Of a stretch of 64,000 bases of DNA, positions 59,379 through 64,000 are shown piece after piece (position 1 is the stretch's first letter; every line of letters begins with the position of its first letter). This DNA is from Trichomonas vaginalis G3. Taxonomy: Eukaryota; Parabasalia; Trichomonadida; Trichomonadidae. Position numbers and translations under genes: made by a program. The notes beneath the pieces were generated by a model. That model saw nothing but the letters and a program-made list of their open reading frames with translations, was not told the DNA's origin and did no database searches. The stretch spans positions 17,372,392 through 17,436,391 of the forward strand of contig NC_067203.1 of assembly GCF_026262505.1 (NCBI RefSeq), given 5' to 3'.

Positions 59379-59893
59379 AGTTTAACCTTCAATTGACTGA
59401 TGGTAAACAAATTCCATGCATCTCTGTCGCCATTTCTGTTAATATTTTTGCTGTCATTCATATCATCCACTTCCCCATCCGTTAGCTTTTGAGGATATGC
59501 GTTAGAATAGCTGTTCTTAAATGAAGGCTTTTCACCTTTGAGAGCATAAACTCTATAACTTTCTGCATACTTTATGTTTGAACCTCCTGAGCCATCATTG
59601 ACATAAATTTTTATAGGCTTCCACCCTTTGTTCATGTTCCTGCTTCTTCCCTTAGCTCTTTTGTTCAGTAGTTCTACATCTTTATACACAGCTCCTGTCT
59701 CAGTGAATTCAACAATATTTTCATTCGTTAGCTTTACATTCAAACCCTTGTCGAGTATATTGTTCATTTCATACATATAAAAGGTTTTTATTCTATATGA
59801 AATGAGAAGCAAATCCATCTTAGCTGGTGCCGTTAATGTTCCAATTGAACCAACATCAAATGTTGACTCACGAACGACAAACAATATTGTCAT
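59375..59893 (-). CDS. Maverick C conserved protein next to ATPase (172 aa)
   Basis: Open 172-codon frame. GWKPIKIYVNDGSGGSNIKY and AESYRVYALKGEKPSFKNSY align by eye with the [21 protein letters not shown] region of the A/B gene in the same position. Upstream codons may belong to the divergent neighbour's leader; the internal MYEMNNILDKGLNVKLTNEN is a more likely start region, following TTCTATATGAAATG-like sequence on both strands. Function unknown; conserved next to the ATPase in all three elements. Confidence 0.55.
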   Translation of the reverse strand: MTILFVVRESTFDVGSIGTLTAPAKMDLLLISYRIKTFYMYEMNNILDKGLNVKLTNENIVEFTETGAVYKDVELLNKRAKGRSRNMNKGWKPIKIYVNDGSGGSNIKYAESYRVYALKGEKPSFKNSYSNAYPQKLTDGEVDDMNDSKNINRNGDRDAWNLFTISQLKVKL

Positions 59894-60409
59894 AAAGAAC
59901 TATAGTTCAGAGTGTTTGAAAGAAAAAGAACCAGACTTAAGTCGTGAATTTAAACACAGCTTCAAACGCTAACGCTACATCAGATGTTAAGTTAGAGTAT
60001 CCACCACTGGACCAAATTCTTTCAAGAGAAGCCAACGACAACCCTTACACAAATGTTCAAACAAATCCTTCAGATAACGTAGACCATTACCTTCTTCAGT
60101 TATACCAAACAATTTTACTCAAAGACGATAAGAAGCTTTTGAAATCTTATAAGTAAGAACCAAATAATTCTAACAAAGGAGGACCTTGAAAATGTTATAT
60201 CACGAATAACAGGAAAGCAATGTGTCATTGACTATCTCGACCCTGAAATCGAATGCTGTGGTCAAACAATATTCATGAAAATAGGTAACATCCGCATCAT
60301 TGAAACACCAGGAACTACAGGAGTTGAGTTTAAGTATAAATATTCGAACGAGTATACAAAACTTTCAACAGAATATAAGCTTTGTTTGAAATATGTTTTA
60401 GTAAATTAA
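59799..60409 (+). pseudogene. Maverick C homologue of the Arg-rich unknown gene, broken
   Basis: Starts MRSKSILAGAVNVPIEPTSN, then DVKLEYPPLDQILSREAND, and later YLDPEIECCGQTIFMKIGN and KYVLVN before a stop. Order and motifs follow the A/B gene (MRRRF start, CCGTVAKIN near the end). Not one open frame. Confidence 0.5.
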
Positions 60410-60643
60410 AGCAACTTTGTATCTATCCAAAACTTCTTCAACAGTATCGAACTCATCTTCATAATGCAAACCTAATCTTATTGACTTGGTGCAGTTTTCA
60501 CTAACACAATATTTTTCTGTTCTCTTGACTGACATAACTAACTCATTTGTTTCATCAAACAGCAACAACCAAAGTTCATGACCTAATACATAACATTCAT
60601 ACTTTATATTTTTAGCTCTGAGTTCTCTTGTAAGCTGTTGCAT
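60398..60643 (-). CDS. Maverick C 81-residue protein, unknown
   Basis: Small open frame MQQLTRELRAKNIKYECYVL to VALIY, overlapping the next minus-strand piece upstream by a few codons. The first methionines may be internal. No match in A or B; the place corresponds to the gene at 5875 there, but that one is on the other strand relative to its neighbours. Unknown. Confidence 0.35.
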   Translation of the reverse strand: MQQLTRELRAKNIKYECYVLGHELWLLLFDETNELVMSVKRTEKYCVSENCTKSIRLGLHYEDEFDTVEEVLDRYKVALIY

Positions 60644-61283
60644 TTAATATTTTCTAAAAAGTCAACTTCAACAGTCATTCGCACTGGTGCCTTCAGTTCT
60701 ACAGGCTCTCCTTGAAAGTCAACAAGTCTGAATTGCATGTCTTTCAAATTATGAGGACTAATGCGAACCCATTTACCTAAATGAGTTGCTATGACAGGAA
60801 CGTTTGGAATGAACATTGAATTGACTCATAACAGAAGGATTTATATTCTACTGAACCTTTACTATTAACTCCTGAAATACCTGTGACATTAGCTATTTTT
60901 GACTCAATGTACAAACAATTACCATAACATACGTATGGAACAGATTTCATCTCAATCGTTTTGTCAACACTTTTCAAAGGAAATGTCATATGGTATGCTC
61001 CCAAAAGAAGTTGTACTCTATGACTCATTCTTGGTATCTTAAACTCCTTCGCATAACTGAACTTCAAAACTCCTGCAATAAGTTTAACATTCATTAAGTT
61101 TTCTTCGTTATCCTTGTTTATTGTAGTATTTATGAGAGCATTTAACACTCCAGCTAATGTTTCCATCTTATATTCTACATTATTGTGAAATCTTATTTCG
61201 TGCTTCTTTCCATCTATTTCAAGCTCCATGAAATCTGTTTCATCTGTTATAACGAATGAAGCGATAGTATTGAAGTCAACCAT
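60604..61283 (-). pseudogene. Maverick C minor virion protein (penton-like?), broken
   Basis: Two overlapping minus-strand open pieces. Upstream: MVDFNTIASFVITDETDFME, then KIPRMSHRVQLLLGAYHMTF. Downstream: PVIATHLGKWVRISPHNLKD and MQFRLVDFQGEPVELKAPVR. The last matches the KFRITDLFDCDLEF end of the A/B gene between fibre and its divergent partner. The segment with RLVDFQGEPV is the typical end of Polinton-type minor capsid proteins as I remember them. Confidence 0.55.
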
Positions 61284-61395
61284 TCTGAATGCAAGCGCTC
61301 ATTCTGTAGACCTAAGTTTGTTTGTAGCTTTACTGTCCCGTATTCGTTTGGGTCTGTACTTTGCAAATAGAACAACATTTTATTCTCATTAAAAT

Positions 61396-61974
61396 ATGAG
61401 TATAGCTGCATATGCGTATGAAGCTGACAGAGCTAAACGTTTATATTTTGGTCAATACTCTCTCACACTTACTGACAAATATATTGTTATCAGTGATGGA
61501 AATACCGAGAAATACATAACATGGAAGGACTATGAAAAGTTTGACCCTATTTTAACTCCATGTACTATGCCATTCATTGTAAATGGTGAAGTTGTCATGA
61601 AGAACGACACAACAGTATATAAGTCTGTTCATGAAGCGTTAGAATATATGTTGAATTATAATCCCGAAAGATTTGACCCAAGCACTACACCATGTGCAAT
61701 GCCTTTTATTAAGGACGGTGAAATCGTAAGAGTTCCGGATTCAACGGTTTACACAGCTGTTCAAAACAGTTTACAAAACATTTTAGCGAATATCTTTAAT
61801 TCAGAAACTACAGAAATAAAATTACCATATATAACAGATGCTAAAGAAATTAAATCAAAAACGACAACATTATTTACGTCACTTAATGATTTAATGACTT
61901 ATATCATTAATATCCTTCTGCACCAACTACAGCATTTGATCCAAACTCGACGGTTTGCAGTGTACCTTTCATAA
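61396..61974 (+). CDS. Maverick C tail fibre, N-terminal part
   Basis: Frame starting MSIAAYAYEADRAKRLYFGQ. YAYEADRAKRLYFGQYSLTL aligns with the YAYNSKMAEQTQRLKYGDLE start of the A/B fibres. Two internal repeats follow (TPCTMPFIVNGEVV and TPCAMPFIKDGEIV). Continues into a separate long open frame that starts overlapping it at 61932; the two are listed apart. Confidence 0.65.
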   Translation: MSIAAYAYEADRAKRLYFGQYSLTLTDKYIVISDGNTEKYITWKDYEKFDPILTPCTMPFIVNGEVVMKNDTTVYKSVHEALEYMLNYNPERFDPSTTPCAMPFIKDGEIVRVPDSTVYTAVQNSLQNILANIFNSETTEIKLPYITDAKEIKSKTTTLFTSLNDLMTYIINILLHQLQHLIQTRRFAVYLS

Positions 61975-64000
61975 ATGACAGTTCATTAATTACTTTAAGG
62001 GATTCGACAGTAAATGAATCATTAAAGGCGTCATTAATGAAAATCATTGATTTTAATTCATTCACGAATACATATAATTCATTCATTAATGTTTCATATG
62101 CTTCTAAAGAAGGTGAGCCAAAAACTATCGATAAAGCGGTGTATGAAATAAAAGCATCAACGACGAAATTGAATTCGTTAACTTTTGACGGTGATAGTTT
62201 CGTTAATGACATAACATCGGGGAAAACAATTTTAACGAAAGAATACTTAAAATCTCATGTTAGTGAGTTCGTTGAAATTGAAAAAGAAGGTGGAATTAAG
62301 TTCGATCCACTGAATTTCATTTTCAGCTTAGCGAATGCGGGTGTTATTTTCGCTGAATGGACAACTATACAGAGTGAAATAAATGCAATATGGACGTTTT
62401 TGGGGTCAAAAGCGGGAATGGGTGAGCTTGTAAATGCTGCAAGAACATTAGGTGAAACAGGAAATTTTGTAGATGGTTTTAAAAGACTTGTTTCAAATGT
62501 TTTAACAAACACAAAGAAATTATTTAGATATACCGTACATAACGGACGGATTTTCGAACAGATAGCAACAAACCCTCCGGTTATGGCTGCGTTGATGATG
62601 GTTAGAGATATAAAACCACGTAACGACGGGAACGAAGAACATGAACAACAGGATACTGGTCGGGTTATTCGAGACATTAAAAACGTGTATCCTGAAGTTA
62701 TTGATTTATTTAGAGGAGTTAATGATTCAATTTCAAAACATTCTATAACCCTCGATGAAGAGAATAAATTAACAGATTATATATTCGTCATTATTGCAGA
62801 ATTAATGAAGAGAATAAATGAAAAAGGAATTGGTGATATCATTAATGTCAGCGATGTAATGATGAAAAGAAATTTTGACTCATTATTTACAAAACCGAAA
62901 ACAGAATATAGTCTTTATGACGTAATTACCGAATTAATGAAAAAGATTAATGATAATAAGAGTTCTGGCGGAAGAGTTGAATTAGAAGTGAATGATGTTA
63001 ATGAGAAATTAGCCGAAAAAGCAGACAAAAATGAGCTTTTAGCTCTGAGTGATAAAGTCAAGAACCACGTTCATTATATAACTTCAGACGAACAGATTAT
63101 AACGGACTACCATGGATATTTAACACGAAGTGATGAAGTGAAGACGGAAGACCCCAATGAAAGAAGATATAAATACATTCGTGCTAAAGGTTATGACATA
63201 AGCTGTACTGTACAGTATGACACGGGTAAAGCACCAGAAGCATTTAGTTATAACGATGAAATTTATGCCTCTACTTTCTCTGTTAAAGGTGTATTAGTTG
63301 AACCAAGATTTACTTTGAGAGTTAAGTCAAAAATAACGTTTGAAGATGCTATTAAAAGTAAAGCTGACAAAGTTGAACTCGAAGCAATGAACAAAGTTTT
63401 GAAATCTCATAAACACAACATCTCCGATATAAATGAACTTCAAGCTACATTAGACAGTAAAGCCGACAAGAACCATACACATAAATCCTTCACTACTGTT
63501 AGAGCAGACGACATAATATTGAACTTTGACCTTGGTTCAAGTGCACCTTTAGAGAATCCAAGCACTAGTGTAAAAGATACACTAAACTCCTTAAATAGTA
63601 AATGTATGAATATCGAAGATCATGCCAGAAACTTTGAAGCACATGAACTACCAGCAATGTTAGATAAGAAAGCAGACAAAAACCATACACATAACTCCTT
63701 CTCAACTGTTGCTATAGAAAGTATTGAAGGAACGGTTGGCGGAACTGGTGGGGAGGGCGGAGCCCCGCCGCACGCGGCTGCTTTATATTATAAACCTCCT
63801 AACTTTCCACAAGGTTTAACATCGAATGAAAACATAACAACGAAGAAAGAAATTAGCTGTAAAAATGTTTATGTCATGGACGATGAAAATAATGTTAAAT
63901 TCACTGCTCAAGATTTATATGATAATAAAGCTGACAAGAACCATACACATAAATCCTTCACTACTGTTAGAGCAGACGACATAATATTGAACTTGACCTT
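61932..64000 (+). CDS. Maverick C tail fibre, long distal part (open to window edge)
   Basis: An uninterrupted frame of about 690 codons to the window end, with no start of its own visible. A first part (AFDPNSTVCSVPFINDSSLI) repeats the motif of the N-terminal piece. Next is a long region without match (FAEWTTIQSEINAIWTFLGS). From about 63000 come coiled KADKNELLAL-type repeats and then KADKNHTHKSFTTV units (about 63463, 63682, 63940). The stretch TVAIESIEGTVGGT...FPQGLTSNENITTKK...CKNVYVMDDENNVKFTAQD is nearly the same as the middle of the copy B fibre. A GC-rich hairpin is embedded at 63747-63781. Confidence 0.7.

Larger units (their letters stand above)
56233..64000 (+). mobile_element. 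Maverick/Polinton copy C, eroded, nested in copy B
   Basis: Begins AGTTAGTATACAAGTCTTGG exactly where copy B stops matching copy A. The AGT start is like that of A and B, and TACTCC (56227-56232) is the expected target duplication. Parts recognised in order: Pro/Gly/Tyr-rich and Ala/Gly-rich coding remnants (minus), a probable capsid region too eroded to confirm, packaging ATPase, the conserved neighbour protein, the CCG-type unknown gene, penton-like gene (minus), tail fibre. This is the gene order of A and B read from the capsid end, so C lies in the opposite orientation to B. Sequence similarity to A and B is low except in the fibre. Many breaks; clearly older in most parts. Runs off the window. 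Confidence 0.85.

Overview
The window looks like Trichomonas vaginalis nuclear DNA. It is AT-rich and its genes are intronless. Host genes have very short leaders with an initiator-like TCATTTTC directly before the ATG. There are ankyrin-repeat genes of the trichomonad type and a heavy load of Maverick/Polinton and TTAA-type DNA transposons. This assignment is by pattern recognition; no database was searched.

Layout. (1) 1-12709 is the capsid-side part of Maverick A: polymerase end, integrase, fibre, minor virion proteins, packaging ATPase, major capsid protein and a gene-bearing terminal repeat. (2) 12710-17500 is a duplicated 5' piece of a karyopherin gene, split by a hAT-like relic (13187-16639) that holds an ankyrin pseudogene. 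A second broken ankyrin gene follows. (3) 17667-22180 is a ubiquitin-like gene interrupted by a 4.27 kb Kolobok-like transposon (K1). (4) 22189-38505 is the host segment: a ubiquitin-like gene, a coiled-coil gene, a karyopherin gene, a second ubiquitin-like gene and a UBX/UIM gene. The gap between the karyopherin and the second ubiquitin-like gene holds a nest of four elements, the innermost being Kolobok copy K2. (5) 38506-56232 is Maverick B, a close relative of A seen from its other end, with an added primase-polymerase/helicase block between inverted repeat arrays. (6) 56233-64000 is Maverick C, a much more diverged and eroded element inserted into B, running off the window.

How parts relate. 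A and B share almost every gene and differ by few changes, so they are young copies of one family. A shows the capsid-side terminus and B the polymerase-side terminus; together they show that the terminal inverted repeat carries a 126-codon gene. The elements combine a protein-primed DNA polymerase, a retrovirus-type integrase, an A32/FtsK-like packaging ATPase, a putative jelly-roll capsid protein and a phage-like tail fibre with a collar tip. They are treated here as fossils: A shows about five breaks, B about eight plus the C insertion, and C many.

The host genes share a ubiquitin theme: at least three copies of a small ubiquitin-like gene, two of them flanked divergently by karyopherin sequence, and a UBX/UIM adaptor. 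The strongest leads are exchange of fibre modules between distant Mavericks, the primase-helicase block between inverted arrays, an HNH-like zinc module inside the polymerase, and a perfect palindrome whose central TTAA was hit by successive TTAA elements.
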